Source of the DNA: Helicobacter labetoulli
GTDB lineage: Bacteria > Campylobacterota > Campylobacteria > Campylobacterales > Helicobacteraceae
DNA: 64,000 bases
Assembly (NCBI RefSeq): GCF_003670275.1
Contig: NZ_QXJF01000008.1
Location: 1-64,000, forward strand
Direction: 5' to 3'
The position numbers and the translations under genes were made by a program. Below the pieces are notes generated by a model that saw only the letters and a program-made list of their open reading frames with translations, was not told the DNA's origin and searched no databases. Each line of letters opens with the position of its first letter. Positions within the stretch are counted from its first letter, which is position 1. Below are positions 8,606 to 18,104 of this stretch, piece by piece.

Positions 8606-9967
8606 ATGTTGCGTTTTGCCCCCTCTCCAACAGGTGATATGCACATTGGCAACCTGCGAGCTGCGATTTTTAACTATATCATCGCCAAACAAACTAACCA
8701 AAAGTTCCTTATTCGCATTGAGGATACAGACTTAGCAAGAAATATTGATGGTAAAGACAAGGAGATTCTCTCTCTTTTAAATCTTTTTGGCTTATTGTGG
8801 GACAATCTAGTCTATCAAAGTCATAATTTTGATAAACATCGCCAACTCGCACAATATCTTATAGAGAAAGATTTAGCCTTTTATTGCTACTGCTCTAAAG
8901 AGTTTTTAGAATCTAAGCGAGAAGAAGCCAAAGCACAAAAAAAGCCCTTTCGCTACGATATGCAATGGGCGGAGCTTGAAAAAAATGTGAATAAAAATCC
9001 CGTTATTCGCATTAAAGGGGCGACTTCCACCATTAGTTTTGAAGATTCTATCAAGGGGCATTTGAGTTTTGAACCAAATGAAATTGATAGCTTTGTCATC
9101 ATTAAAGAAGATGGAATCCCAACTTACAACTTCGCGTGTGCGGTAGATGATATGCTCTATGATGTGAGCTTTGTGGTGCGTGGAGAAGACCATGTGAGCA
9201 ATACACCTCGCCAAATTCTTATCCATCGCTCTTTGGGCTATGACAAGATTCTAGGATACGCACACTTGCCTATTATTTTGGGCGAGAATGGCAGCAAAAT
9301 GAGTAAGCGAGATAGTGCCTCTTCTGTTGCGTGGCTGTTAGAGCAGGGCTTTTTACCACAAGCTATTATCAATTATCTCATCTCAATGGGCAATCACACG
9401 CCACAAGAAGTGTTTAAACTGCAAGAAAGTTTTGCGTGGTTTGATATTAAAAATATTGCTAAATCGCCTGTAAAATTTGACATCAAGCGATTAAGATTCT
9501 TAAATAGAGAGCATTTGAAAATGCTTAATGAGCAGGAGTTTGCTCTGCTTGTTGATAGTAAAGATTCAAATGTTGGCGCATTGGCAAAGCTACATTTGCA
9601 AGAAGCAAGCACGCTTAATGAGATTAGAGAAAAGCTAGATAAGATTTTTGCCCCAAAATGTATAGTGGTTAAAGAAAATAGCGATGAACATTATGAAGAA
9701 GAATGCAAGGTGCTTTACAAGATTTTATGTGAAATGATAGAATCTAAAGATTTAGCCCTGCAAGATTATGAAAGCTTAAAAAATACATTAATGCAACGCT
9801 CAAATTTGAAGGGTAAAAAATTTTTTAAGCCATTAAGGATTCTGCTAACCGGACAAACGCACGGCTTGGAGTTAAGCGAGATTTACCCATATTTGCAATT
9901 TTTCTTAAAAGATATTGTGCGTTTAGATTTAAATGCTTGTGTAGATTCTAAGCCTACAAAAGACTAG
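8606..9967 (+). CDS. gltX: Glutamyl-tRNA synthetase (GluRS2 type)
   Basis: Class I synthetase of 453 residues with the HIGH motif (PSPTGDMHIGN) and KMSKS motif (GSKMSKRD). Gene order with yggT, slt, galU and murA matches the H. pylori HP0643 region, whose enzyme charges tRNA(Gln) with Glu for later amidation by GatCAB; the assignment to that paralogue rests on synteny and on knowledge of H. pylori. A gatB gene is present at 56.4 kb. Start ATG with AAAGGA at good distance. Confidence 0.94.
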   Translation: MLRFAPSPTGDMHIGNLRAAIFNYIIAKQTNQKFLIRIEDTDLARNIDGKDKEILSLLNLFGLLWDNLVYQSHNFDKHRQLAQYLIEKDLAFYCYCSKEFLESKREEAKAQKKPFRYDMQWAELEKNVNKNPVIRIKGATSTISFEDSIKGHLSFEPNEIDSFVIIKEDGIPTYNFACAVDDMLYDVSFVVRGEDHVSNTPRQILIHRSLGYDKILGYAHLPIILGENGSKMSKRDSASSVAWLLEQGFLPQAIINYLISMGNHTPQEVFKLQESFAWFDIKNIAKSPVKFDIKRLRFLNREHLKMLNEQEFALLVDSKDSNVGALAKLHLQEASTLNEIREKLDKIFAPKCIVVKENSDEHYEEECKVLYKILCEMIESKDLALQDYESLKNTLMQRSNLKGKKFFKPLRILLTGQTHGLELSEIYPYLQFFLKDIVRLDLNACVDSKPTKD

Positions 9968-9976
9968 GAGGGGATA

Positions 9977-10276
9977 ATGGTAATAGGCACTTTGTTAAAT
10001 GCGGTTGCTATGATTGTGAGTATGCTTATAAATCTTTATGTTTGGGTTATTGTCATTGCCGCTCTTATAAGCTGGGTAAGACCCGACCCATATAACCCTA
10101 TCGTGCAAGTGCTAAATCGCCTAACCCAGCCACTTTATGCAAAGCTCCGCTTATTAATACCAACAGCGATTAATGGCATTGATTTTGCACCACTTATTTT
10201 GGCTGTGCTGCTTAAATTTATTGATTTATCACTTGTGCAGATTCTAGCCAACTACGCTAAGAGTTTGCAAATTTAA
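9977..10276 (+). CDS. YggT-family membrane protein
   Basis: 99 residues with two hydrophobic segments (about 5-30 and 65-90) separated by the family signature WVRPDPYNPIVQVLNRLTQPLY and IPTAINGIDFAPLI. YggT proteins are small inner-membrane proteins linked in other bacteria to osmotic tolerance and membrane organisation; exact function unclear. AGGAGGGG upstream gives a strong ribosome site. Lies between gltX and slt as in other Helicobacter. Confidence 0.9.
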   Translation: MVIGTLLNAVAMIVSMLINLYVWVIVIAALISWVRPDPYNPIVQVLNRLTQPLYAKLRLLIPTAINGIDFAPLILAVLLKFIDLSLVQILANYAKSLQI

Positions 10277-10284
10277 GGATTAAA

Positions 10285-11913
10285 ATGAGAATTTTTGTTT
10301 TACTGCTTTTAGCTTTTTGTATCGGTTTTGCCAAAACAGATATTACACTTGAATTTTTAGAATCTAAGCCCAAGGGCTTAGCAAGGGATTTTTACATTTG
10401 GCAATTTTTATCAAATGAGCATACTTCATTGCAAGATGCACTCAAAGCCTATGAGCTTATCCACCGCAAAACTTCAAAGCTTGATAGCCTTATGAGTGCT
10501 AAAGGAAAGGTAAGCGAACTGCCTAGGAGACTATATTGTCAGCGTCTTAGTTTTGAAAGCCTAAAAAAACAAGATAAGGAGTGTATTAAATCGGGGCTTA
10601 ATCTTGCTAATGTCCCCACAATGCCACAAAAAAACAAAGATTTTTTATTAAAAACTTTTCAAAATGACCCTGCCTATAAAAAACGCATTGAGATTCTAAG
10701 CAAACCAAATATCCTAACAGGTATGCTAAGTAGCGATGCGGCAACCTTTGCAGCCTTATATAACGCACTAAGAGATAACCAACGCTTACAGATTATCAAT
10801 CAAACCATTAAACCCCAAGCCCTTAAAAAATTTGCTGATGAAAATAATAAATCTTTTAACAATATGCTACAAAAAATCATCGTTACCCACGATAACAGCT
10901 ATGCAAAGTTTAAAAAATCGCTTATCGGTGCAAAAATTACAGGAGCAGATTCTTACACACTTTTTTTGCTAGGGCTTAATGAGATTTTACATCAAAAGCC
11001 CAAAGCGGCGTTAGAATATTTTAGGCTTGCAAGTAAAAATGCCCCAACAGCTATGCAAAAAAATCGTGCTTTGTTTTGGGAATACTCCCTAAGCCACGAT
11101 AACAAAGTCTTAGAGAATCTTGCTTCAAGCACAAATGTGGATCTCTATACTATTTATGCTAATCAAAAGTTAGGCGTAAAACCAAGCTACGAAGTAGTAA
11201 CAGATTTAGGCAAACTCTCACCCAAAAAACCTGATTTTGATATGAAAGACCCATTCCAATGGCAACTTTTAAAAGATAATCTCTCGCAAGTTAAGAGTGA
11301 TAAAGACTTAGAAGAGTTAAGCAAACATTTCACCTATGAAGATACAAGCGCACATCTTGCGTATGTTTTAAATCAGCTCAATAAATTTAAAATTCACTAT
11401 TTTATTACGCCTTTTAGCGATAAGCTTAAATGGAAAAGTGATCACGAGAAAGCCTTTACCTACGCTATTGCAAAGCAGGAAAGCACGCTTTTGCCCGCCC
11501 TTGTTTCAACCTCTTATGCACTAGGTATGATGCAGATTATGCCCTTTAATGTAGAACCTTTTGCTAAAAGTCTAAAACGCGATAACATCACGCTTGAAGA
11601 TATGTTTAATCCCATAACCGCCCTAGAATTTGGGACATTCTATCTCAATGATTTAGGCAGGGAGTTTAAACATCCGCTTTTTGTATCTTATGCTTACAAT
11701 GGCGGACCGGGCTTTTTACGCCGCACATTAAAAACAAAAAAATTCTTTTTGAAAAATCGCAACTACGAGCCGTGGCTCTCTATGGAGCTTATCCCTTATA
11801 AAGAATCTCGTGATTATGGCTTTAGAGTTTTGGCAAATTATATTGTTTATCAAGAGAGTTTTGGCAATACTATCAACCTTGAAGCATATCTCAAACAAAC
11901 ACTCATTAACTAA
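10285..11913 (+). CDS. slt: Soluble lytic murein transglycosylase
   Basis: Cleaves the MurNAc-GlcNAc bond with formation of 1,6-anhydro-MurNAc. 542 residues: signal peptide MRIFVLLLLAFCIGFA, a long superhelical repeat region, then a C-terminal SLT domain (about 385-530) with AIAKQESTLLPAL containing the catalytic Glu, ALGMMQIMP and YAYNGGPGFL. Same position as HP0645 of H. pylori. Spacing of 8 bases from yggT indicates an operon. Confidence 0.95.
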   Translation: MRIFVLLLLAFCIGFAKTDITLEFLESKPKGLARDFYIWQFLSNEHTSLQDALKAYELIHRKTSKLDSLMSAKGKVSELPRRLYCQRLSFESLKKQDKECIKSGLNLANVPTMPQKNKDFLLKTFQNDPAYKKRIEILSKPNILTGMLSSDAATFAALYNALRDNQRLQIINQTIKPQALKKFADENNKSFNNMLQKIIVTHDNSYAKFKKSLIGAKITGADSYTLFLLGLNEILHQKPKAALEYFRLASKNAPTAMQKNRALFWEYSLSHDNKVLENLASSTNVDLYTIYANQKLGVKPSYEVVTDLGKLSPKKPDFDMKDPFQWQLLKDNLSQVKSDKDLEELSKHFTYEDTSAHLAYVLNQLNKFKIHYFITPFSDKLKWKSDHEKAFTYAIAKQESTLLPALVSTSYALGMMQIMPFNVEPFAKSLKRDNITLEDMFNPITALEFGTFYLNDLGREFKHPLFVSYAYNGGPGFLRRTLKTKKFFLKNRNYEPWLSMELIPYKESRDYGFRVLANYIVYQESFGNTINLEAYLKQTLIN

Positions 11914-11922
11914 GGAGATTCT

Positions 11923-12747
11923 ATGATACACAAATGCTTATTTCCCGCTGCTGGATATGGCACACGATTTTTACCCGCTACAAAAGCTATGCCAAAGGAA
12001 ATGCTCCCCATTCTTACAAAACCTCTTATTCAATATGGTGTAGAAGAAGCATTAGAATCTGGCTGCTATGAGATAGGTATTGTTACAGGGCGGGGCAAAA
12101 GGAGCATTGAAGATCATTTTGATATAAATTATGAGCTAGAACATCAAATCTCTGGCACAGACAAAGAAGAGTTACTCTCAAGTATTAGAAAGCTTACAAG
12201 CTCCTGCACCTTTTCCTACACAAGACAAAATGAAATGAAAGGCTTAGGACACGCTATACTCACAGGTGAAACGCTCATTGGCAATGAAGCATTTGCTGTG
12301 ATACTTGCTGATGACTTATGTCATAATGCAAATGGTGCAGGGGTGCTTAGCCAAATGGTAGCTTTGTATAAAAAATATCGCTGCTCCATTGTGGCTATTG
12401 AAGAAGTGGATAAAAATGAAGTGGATAAATATGGCATTATCCAAGGTGAAGAGATAGAATCTGGCGTATATCGTGTGAATGATATGATAGAAAAACCAAG
12501 CATTGATAAAGCCCCTAGCAATCTTGCCATCATTGGACGCTATATTTTAACGCCTGATATTTTTGATATTTTACGCGTTACAAAGCCGGGCAAAAAGGGG
12601 GAGATTCAAATCACTGATGCCCTTTTAGAACAAGCCAAACAAGGTAGAGTATTAGCCTATAAGTTTCAAGGCAAACGCTATGACTGCGGAAGCATTGATG
12701 GCTATGTGAAAGCAACAATTGATTTTTATGAGAATTTTAAGCATTAA
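11923..12747 (+). CDS. galU: UTP-glucose-1-phosphate uridylyltransferase
   Basis: Makes UDP-glucose from UTP and glucose-1-phosphate for surface polysaccharides. 274 residues with the nucleotide-binding start FPAAGYGTRFLPATKAMPKEMLPI, ADDLCHNANGAG (metal/sugar phosphate site) and GKKGEIQITDALLE. The length and motifs are those of bacterial GalU. AAGGAGATTCT precedes the ATG. In the HP0643-HP0648-like cluster. Confidence 0.97.
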   Translation: MIHKCLFPAAGYGTRFLPATKAMPKEMLPILTKPLIQYGVEEALESGCYEIGIVTGRGKRSIEDHFDINYELEHQISGTDKEELLSSIRKLTSSCTFSYTRQNEMKGLGHAILTGETLIGNEAFAVILADDLCHNANGAGVLSQMVALYKKYRCSIVAIEEVDKNEVDKYGIIQGEEIESGVYRVNDMIEKPSIDKAPSNLAIIGRYILTPDIFDILRVTKPGKKGEIQITDALLEQAKQGRVLAYKFQGKRYDCGSIDGYVKATIDFYENFKH

Positions 12748-12756
12748 GTGCCATAA

Positions 12757-13164
12757 ATGTTTAATATTAGCTTTTATGTTGTTTGTTGGTTGGTATTTTT
12801 TCTGCTATGCTTACCTATTATCTTTGCTGGGCTATTAGCTGTTGCTCTTGAAAATGATAAGATAGAGGTAAAAGAAAGTCGCTTAAGCACTCTTTCAAAA
12901 GAAGTTAATGAGTTTGCAAACGACAAAGCCAAGCTTCAACCACTGCTTGATGAGTTTTTACGCTCCTTTAAGACTTACCCAAAAAGTGGAGAAGAGTATG
13001 GCTTGTGGATTGAGCTTATCTCTACCTTTGCTGTAAATATGAATCTTATGGAGGTTGATGAGGTGGTGAATTTTCAAGATAGCCTTGAGAGTGCCAACCC
13101 CGAAAGCAAAGCAAATATCAAAGAGGTAATCGGTAAAGCTTTACAAAAACGCGAAAGCAAATAA
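12757..13164 (+). CDS. Conserved Helicobacter protein with N-terminal membrane anchor
   Basis: 135 residues; an N-terminal hydrophobic segment (about residues 3-30, FYVVCWLVFFLLCLPIIFAGLLAVAL) is followed by a charged helical domain, topologically a single-pass inner-membrane protein. It occupies the position of HP0647 between galU and murA. Function unknown. Ribosome site weak; translation may depend on galU, which ends 9 bases upstream. Confidence 0.8.
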   Translation: MFNISFYVVCWLVFFLLCLPIIFAGLLAVALENDKIEVKESRLSTLSKEVNEFANDKAKLQPLLDEFLRSFKTYPKSGEEYGLWIELISTFAVNMNLMEVDEVVNFQDSLESANPESKANIKEVIGKALQKRESK

Positions 13165-13176
13165 AAGGATTTGACA

Positions 13177-14442
13177 ATGGATTATTTACAAATACACAAA
13201 ACCCCAAAGATTCAAGGAAGCATTAGTATTTCTGGTGCGAAAAACTCTGCCCTGCCCATACTCGCAGCTACACTACTTAGCAAAAATGAAGTAACTATTA
13301 GCAATCTCCCTGATGTGGCTGATGTAAAAACACTAGCCAAGCTTTTAGAGCATTTGGGCGTGAATCTTGAATGGCTTAATCCCAACACACTCAAAGCTCA
13401 AGCTCAAAATATCGTGCATACTAAAGCTATTTATGATATTGTGCGAAAAATGCGTGCCTCTATTCTTGTGCTTGGACCACTTTTAGCACGATTTAGACAT
13501 TGCGAAGTGAGTTTGCCCGGTGGCTGTGCTATTGGTGCGCGTCCTGTGGATTTACATATTAAAGCTATGGAAAAAATGGGAGCGGGGATTCAAATCAAAG
13601 GAGGATACATCACTGCTGAAGCTAAAGGTGGGCTTAAGGGAGCAGATATTTTATTTGATAAAATCACGGTTACCGGAAGTGAAAATGTCATTATGGCAGC
13701 AGCCTTAGCTCAAGGCACAACGCATATTATTAACGCTGCTAAAGAGCCTGAAGTCGTGCAGCTATGCGAGATTCTAGTTCAAAGTGGCATTAAGATTGAA
13801 GGTATTGGGACAAATGAGCTAAGTATTGAGGGAAGTGGTGGAGAGCTACTTGATTTTAATCCTATTGAAGTTATACCTGATAGAATCGAAGCTGGGACTT
13901 ATCTATGTGCTGCAGCAATCACAAATTCTTCCATTACGCTTGAAAGGGTGCAGAATACCCACCTTGGAGCTATTACAGATAAGCTAGAAGAAATTGGCTT
14001 TAGCTTTAATAAACACGATACATCTCTTACTATACTTCCGGCAGAAAAGTTAAAGCCCTTTGAGATTATCACCACAGAATATCCGGGCTTCCCCACTGAT
14101 ATGCAAGCACAATTTATGGCTCTAGCAACACAATGTGAAGGCACAAGTGTGATTGAAGAGCGATTGTTTGAAAATCGCTTTATGCATGTAAGCGAATTAC
14201 AACGCTTAGGTGCAGATATTTCACTCAAAGGCAATCACGCTACGGTTAAAGGTATCAGCCCTCTTGTTGGAGCTGATGTAATGGCAACAGATTTGAGGGC
14301 GAGTTCCGCTCTTATTGTTGCCGCCCTTGTGAGTGAAGGGGTAACAAATATCCATAGAATCTACCACCTTGATAGAGGCTATGAGCAAATTGAAAAAAAG
14401 CTTCTTGGTCTTGGAGTTAATATCACACGCCTAAAGAGCTAG
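13177..14442 (+). CDS. murA: UDP-N-acetylglucosamine 1-carboxyvinyltransferase
   Basis: First committed step of peptidoglycan synthesis: transfers enolpyruvate from PEP to UDP-GlcNAc. 421 residues from the ATG at 13177; a TTG six bases upstream abuts the AAAGGAT site and is less likely. [17 protein letters not shown] binds the substrate, and Cys117 in [14 protein letters not shown] is the active-site cysteine attacked by fosfomycin. [12 protein letters not shown] and [13 protein letters not shown] are also typical. Confidence 0.97.
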   Translation: MDYLQIHKTPKIQGSISISGAKNSALPILAATLLSKNEVTISNLPDVADVKTLAKLLEHLGVNLEWLNPNTLKAQAQNIVHTKAIYDIVRKMRASILVLGPLLARFRHCEVSLPGGCAIGARPVDLHIKAMEKMGAGIQIKGGYITAEAKGGLKGADILFDKITVTGSENVIMAAALAQGTTHIINAAKEPEVVQLCEILVQSGIKIEGIGTNELSIEGSGGELLDFNPIEVIPDRIEAGTYLCAAAITNSSITLERVQNTHLGAITDKLEEIGFSFNKHDTSLTILPAEKLKPFEIITTEYPGFPTDMQAQFMALATQCEGTSVIEERLFENRFMHVSELQRLGADISLKGNHATVKGISPLVGADVMATDLRASSALIVAALVSEGVTNIHRIYHLDRGYEQIEKKLLGLGVNITRLKS

Positions 14443-14477
14443 ATTCTAAGTCTATGGGGAAAATCTAAGGGGGACAA

Positions 14478-15086
14478 GTGATAAAAAATGTGATAAAAAG
14501 AATCTTTTTAGTCTTAAGCGTAGTCTTTGCTTTCACAGCACTTGCAACACAGAGTGAAGTAAATGAGCTAGAATTAAGAATCTCCTACACAGGAAGCAAA
14601 GATTCACCTATCACCATAAAGACACAATACTGCAAAGGCACAACGCTCAAATGTGGCAAACAAATTAAAATCGCACCAAATGGCGTTGTGATTTTCCGTG
14701 CAAATTATATTAATGACAAATATGATGGGCTTGTTCGCTCATATTATACTAATGGCAATATAAAAGAATCACGAGAATATATTGAAGGCAAAGAGACAAA
14801 TACCCGCACACTTTATTATGAAAATGGCAAGATTGAAAGCTCACAAATGTATGTGGATAATAAACGCGAGGGCGAGGGCAAAAAATATTATGAATCTGGC
14901 AAATTAAAAGAGCAGTTTTTTTACAAAAATGATATGCGTGAGGGCATAAGGCAGGAATTTGACAAGTATGAAAAGCTCACTTTTGAGACAATGTATAAAC
15001 AAGGCAAGAAGCAATGGATTAAGCAATACGACACAAAAGGTAATGTCATTAATGAAACAAGCTGCCGCTGGAATCCGTGCTACTAA
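14478..15086 (+). CDS. Exported YwqK-repeat (MORN-2-like) protein
   Basis: 202 residues from a GTG at 14478 with AAGGGGGA upstream. Signal peptide MIKNVIKRIFLVLSVVFAFTALA, then YwqK/MORN-2 repeats: YDGLVRSYYTNGNIKESREY, TRTLYYENGKIESSQMY, EGKKYYESGKLKEQFFY, EGIRQEFD. The mature protein has paired Cys near the N-side (YCKGTTLKCGK) and a CRWNPCY end, suggesting disulfides. Such repeats are often auto-annotated as YwqK antitoxin, but export argues against a cytoplasmic antitoxin role. A second repeat protein follows 11 bases downstream. Confidence 0.8.
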   Translation: MIKNVIKRIFLVLSVVFAFTALATQSEVNELELRISYTGSKDSPITIKTQYCKGTTLKCGKQIKIAPNGVVIFRANYINDKYDGLVRSYYTNGNIKESREYIEGKETNTRTLYYENGKIESSQMYVDNKREGEGKKYYESGKLKEQFFYKNDMREGIRQEFDKYEKLTFETMYKQGKKQWIKQYDTKGNVINETSCRWNPCY

Positions 15087-15097
15087 AAGGAGGGAAA

Positions 15098-15940
15098 ATG
15101 ACAAAGGGCAAAACAATAACAAAAGCTTGTAGCTTTCTTATCTTTTGCTATGTGTTAGGGTTTTTGACCGCCTGCCAACAAGATCCAACACCGCAAGAAA
15201 CCACAATTTCAACCCCCGCAAAAACACCCACACACAAACAAAACGAAAATACAAAGCCTAAGCAAAAGCCCACTCAAAAACCTACTCAAACTTCTGCTAA
15301 AAATGCTATCAAAGATTCTATCTCAAACCCTGCCCAAAGCCCCATAAATGAGCCAAACACAAGCACTCCAAGCAGTCAAAAAGAGCAAGATTTTGTAGCT
15401 TCCACAGAGCCTTTATCTCCACAAGAAAGCCAAACTCACAAAAAAACCTACACGCAAGAAATGCTTGAAAACATCACAGGAGAGGAAAAAAACGAGCAAA
15501 TACAAGAAGATGGACGCACATATAACGCCCAAATCACTTACAAAAATGGCACAAAAATCAAGCACGGCAAAGAGATTTTATATTATCTTGATGGTGGAGT
15601 GGCACAGAGGGCATTTTATGTTGATGGCAAAAAAGAAGGATTGTTTCAAATGTTTAGCCAAAAGGGTGTGCTGATATATGAAGCCCATTATCGTAATGGG
15701 CTACTTCACGGACCTTGCAGACTTTTTGATGTAACAAGTGGCAAGATTAAAAGTGAGATGAACTTTGCCTATGGTTTGCAAGAAGGACAGATGAATATTT
15801 ATGACATAAAAAATGGCAAACTTTGGCATCAGCTCCACTACAAACAAGGCAAAAAAGAAGGCAAGGCAGTAGGGTTTGATGAATCCGGCAAGATTGTGCG
15901 TGAAGTGTTTTACAACCAAGATATGGAAATAAAGCGTTAA
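15098..15940 (+). CDS. YwqK-repeat lipoprotein
   Basis: 280 residues from the ATG at 15098, chosen because AAAGGAGGG sits directly upstream. A lipoprotein signal ends in the lipobox LTAC (TKACSFLIFCYVLGFLTAC). Residues about 25-120 are a Pro/Thr/Gln/Lys-rich linker, probably crossing periplasm or extending from the membrane. The C-terminal half has YwqK repeats: KHGKEILYYLDGGVAQRAFYVDGKKEGLFQMFSQKGVLIYEAHYRNGLLHGPCRLFD. Paralogue of the gene just upstream; likely same operon. Function unknown; a surface or envelope scaffold is a guess. Confidence 0.82.
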   Translation: MTKGKTITKACSFLIFCYVLGFLTACQQDPTPQETTISTPAKTPTHKQNENTKPKQKPTQKPTQTSAKNAIKDSISNPAQSPINEPNTSTPSSQKEQDFVASTEPLSPQESQTHKKTYTQEMLENITGEEKNEQIQEDGRTYNAQITYKNGTKIKHGKEILYYLDGGVAQRAFYVDGKKEGLFQMFSQKGVLIYEAHYRNGLLHGPCRLFDVTSGKIKSEMNFAYGLQEGQMNIYDIKNGKLWHQLHYKQGKKEGKAVGFDESGKIVREVFYNQDMEIKR

Positions 15941-15952
15941 AACAAAATATGC

Positions 15953-15958
15953 TAGAAT
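15953..15958 (+). promoter_or_regulatory. Extended -10 (TGCTAGAAT) before thrC
   Basis: TATGCTAGAATGCGG upstream of thrC closely matches the sequences before purE, porC and rpsF in this window (TGC or CGC, then TAGAAT, then C/G-rich bases). The pattern fits an extended -10 element; the thrC leader would be about 70 nt. Confidence 0.55.
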
Positions 15959-16032
15959 GCGGGGATTGCTACAAGAATTTTCACAAGTAAAGATTTTTAC
16001 AAAAATTATCACAACATATAAAGGATTCTACA

Positions 16033-17532
16033 ATGAGTATGTTTATTTCTACGCGAGATGATAATAAGGATTTAAGTGTTACTTTTAAACACGCAATGCT
16101 TAATCCAAATCCCCCACAAGGCGGACTTTATACATTTTCTAAACTTCCTTTGTTTAGTCAAGAAATGCTACAAAGTTTTCAAAATCTCTCATATAAACAA
16201 TTATGCGAAAGACTCTTTTCTTCTTTGAATCTCAATCTTAACCCAAATCTTTTGCAACAAGCCCTGCAAAGCTATAATAGCTTTGATAATCCTACAAATC
16301 CTGCCCCGCTCCACACTTTAAGCAAAAATCTCTTTATGCTCAATCTCCATTCTGGTCCTACACGAGCTTTTAAGGATATGGCTTTGCAACCCTTTGGTGT
16401 TTTACTCTCTTCCTTTGCCAAAACAAATAAAACACCTTTTATGATTCTTGCTGCTACAAGTGGCGATACAGGTCCTGCGACGCTACAAAGCTTTGCGAAT
16501 AAAGACTATATTAAAGTCGTATGCCTCTATCCAGATGGAGGCACAAGTGATGTGCAAAGACTGCAAATGACAACACAAGAATCTAAAAATTGCAAGGTTA
16601 TTGGCATTAAGGGGGATTTTGATGATGCTCAAAGTGCGTTAAAACATCTCCTTGCCAACAAAGATTTTATCCATAAGCTTAACAATCTTGGAATCTCGCT
16701 ATCCGCTGCTAATTCTGTGAATATAGGACGCATTGTTTTTCAAATTGTGTATCATTTTTGGGCGTATATGAGTGCGGTAAAAAATGGCAATATCACCTTT
16801 GGAGAGAAGCTATCCATTGTCGTACCTAGTGGGAATTTTGGCAATATTTTAGGGGCATTTTTTGCTAAAAAAATGGGCTTACCCATACACAAGCTTGTGG
16901 TTGCCTCTAATGTCAATACTATTTTAAGCGATTTTATAAATACGGGTGTATATGATATTTCTTTTCGTCATCTTATCAAGTCAAAATCCCCAGCAATGGA
17001 TATTCTAAAAAGCTCAAATGTAGAGCGAATGCTGTATTTTTTCTTTGGTGCTAAACGCACAAAAGAGCTAATGGAGAATCTTGCAACGCAAGGAAAATAT
17101 AGCCTTTTAGATTCTGAACTTGCTCTTGTGAGAGAAGATTTTAGTGCGATGAGTTGCGATGATACACAATGTCTGCAAAGTATCGCAGAATGCTTTAAAA
17201 ATGGCTATGTGCTTGACCCACACACGGCGATTGGATATTTTGTAGCAAAAAATTTACAACAAAAAGGCGTGATAGGCAAAAGCATTTTTCTTGCCACAGC
17301 TGAATGGAGTAAATTCGCCCCAAGTGTGAATACCGCTCTAGCACAAGGGCAGATTCTAGAATCTTCCCAAAATATTTGTGATGAAGAAGCTATTAAAACA
17401 ATCTGTGCCAAAGCCAACTGCACAATCTCAAAACAAATCACAGATCTTTTTAGCAAAGATGAAGTGCAAAAAGATGTGCTTGATGTGGCAAAGCTAGAAT
17501 CTTGCATTATAGAGTGGCTAAAGACATTCTAA
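16033..17532 (+). CDS. thrC: Threonine synthase
   Basis: PLP enzyme converting O-phosphohomoserine to threonine. 499 residues. The PLP lysine lies in GPTRAFKDMALQPFG; the phosphate-binding loop is VVPSGNFGNILGAFFAKKMG, and AATSGDTGPA is also diagnostic. Start ATG with AAAGGA upstream. It is flanked by its own promoter-like element and by purE, and appears monocistronic. A perfect 14-bp palindrome of the over-represented AGATTCT motif lies inside the gene at 17351-17364. Confidence 0.96.
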   Translation: MSMFISTRDDNKDLSVTFKHAMLNPNPPQGGLYTFSKLPLFSQEMLQSFQNLSYKQLCERLFSSLNLNLNPNLLQQALQSYNSFDNPTNPAPLHTLSKNLFMLNLHSGPTRAFKDMALQPFGVLLSSFAKTNKTPFMILAATSGDTGPATLQSFANKDYIKVVCLYPDGGTSDVQRLQMTTQESKNCKVIGIKGDFDDAQSALKHLLANKDFIHKLNNLGISLSAANSVNIGRIVFQIVYHFWAYMSAVKNGNITFGEKLSIVVPSGNFGNILGAFFAKKMGLPIHKLVVASNVNTILSDFINTGVYDISFRHLIKSKSPAMDILKSSNVERMLYFFFGAKRTKELMENLATQGKYSLLDSELALVREDFSAMSCDDTQCLQSIAECFKNGYVLDPHTAIGYFVAKNLQQKGVIGKSIFLATAEWSKFAPSVNTALAQGQILESSQNICDEEAIKTICAKANCTISKQITDLFSKDEVQKDVLDVAKLESCIIEWLKTF

Positions 17533-17561
17533 AGGCACACAAGGAATTAATACAAATATGC

Positions 17562-17567
17562 TAGAAT
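17562..17567 (+). promoter_or_regulatory. Extended -10 (TGCTAGAAT) before purE
   Basis: ATATGCTAGAATCCGCAC, nearly identical to the sequences before thrC, porC and rpsF. The start codon of purE is 34 bases downstream, a normal leader. Confidence 0.6.
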
Positions 17568-17600
17568 CCGCACATTTTAAAAGAGCCAAAAGGAGTGAAA

Positions 17601-18095
17601 ATGGACTTTGTTAGCGTGATTATGGGGAGCAAGAGCGATTGGAGTGTAATGAGTGAATGTATAGAAATATTTAAAAAATTTGATGTGGCTTATGAGGTGA
17701 TTATAAGCTCGGCTCATCGCTCACCGGAACGCACAAAAGAATATGTCAAAGACGCACAATCTCGTGGCGCACAAGTTTTTATCGGTGCAGCGGGAATGGC
17801 AGCACATCTAGCCGGGGCAATTGCCTCTCAAACTTGTAGGCCTGTGATTGGTGTGCCTTTAAGTGGTGGGGCAATGGACGGACTTGATGCCTTGCTTTCA
17901 ACGGTGCAAATGCCTAGCTCTATGCCTGTGGCAACGGTGAGTATCGGTAAGGCTGGGGCAATTAATGCGGCGTATTTAGCTATGCAGATTCTAAGTCTTA
18001 AAAATGATGAGCTTGCTGGAAAACTCATTGAAGATCGCGTGATGAAAGCCAAAAAGGTAGAGCTAGATTCGGCAGAGATTGAAGTGAGAATCTAA
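17601..18095 (+). CDS. purE: N5-carboxyaminoimidazole ribonucleotide mutase (class I PurE)
   Basis: Purine biosynthesis step rearranging N5-CAIR to CAIR. 164 residues from the ATG at 17601 (AGGAG 5 bases before); the GTG at 17595 overlaps the ribosome site. Signature MGSKSDWSVM, SAHRSPERT and GAAGMAAHLAGAIAS with PVIGVPLSGGAMDGLDALLSTVQMP are the class I PurE motifs. Followed by a DUF3972 gene and glyQ, the same order known for Campylobacter. Confidence 0.97.
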   Translation: MDFVSVIMGSKSDWSVMSECIEIFKKFDVAYEVIISSAHRSPERTKEYVKDAQSRGAQVFIGAAGMAAHLAGAIASQTCRPVIGVPLSGGAMDGLDALLSTVQMPSSMPVATVSIGKAGAINAAYLAMQILSLKNDELAGKLIEDRVMKAKKVELDSAEIEVRI

Positions 18096-18104
18096 GGGGG
18101 ATTT

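Noticed and set aside
13899-14234. Antisense frame of 111 residues within murA
   Set aside because: Shadow of murA coding sequence with no independent features.
14478-15086. YwqK antitoxin of a toxin-antitoxin pair
   Set aside because: The protein has a signal peptide and the neighbour is a lipoprotein with the same repeats, not a toxin.
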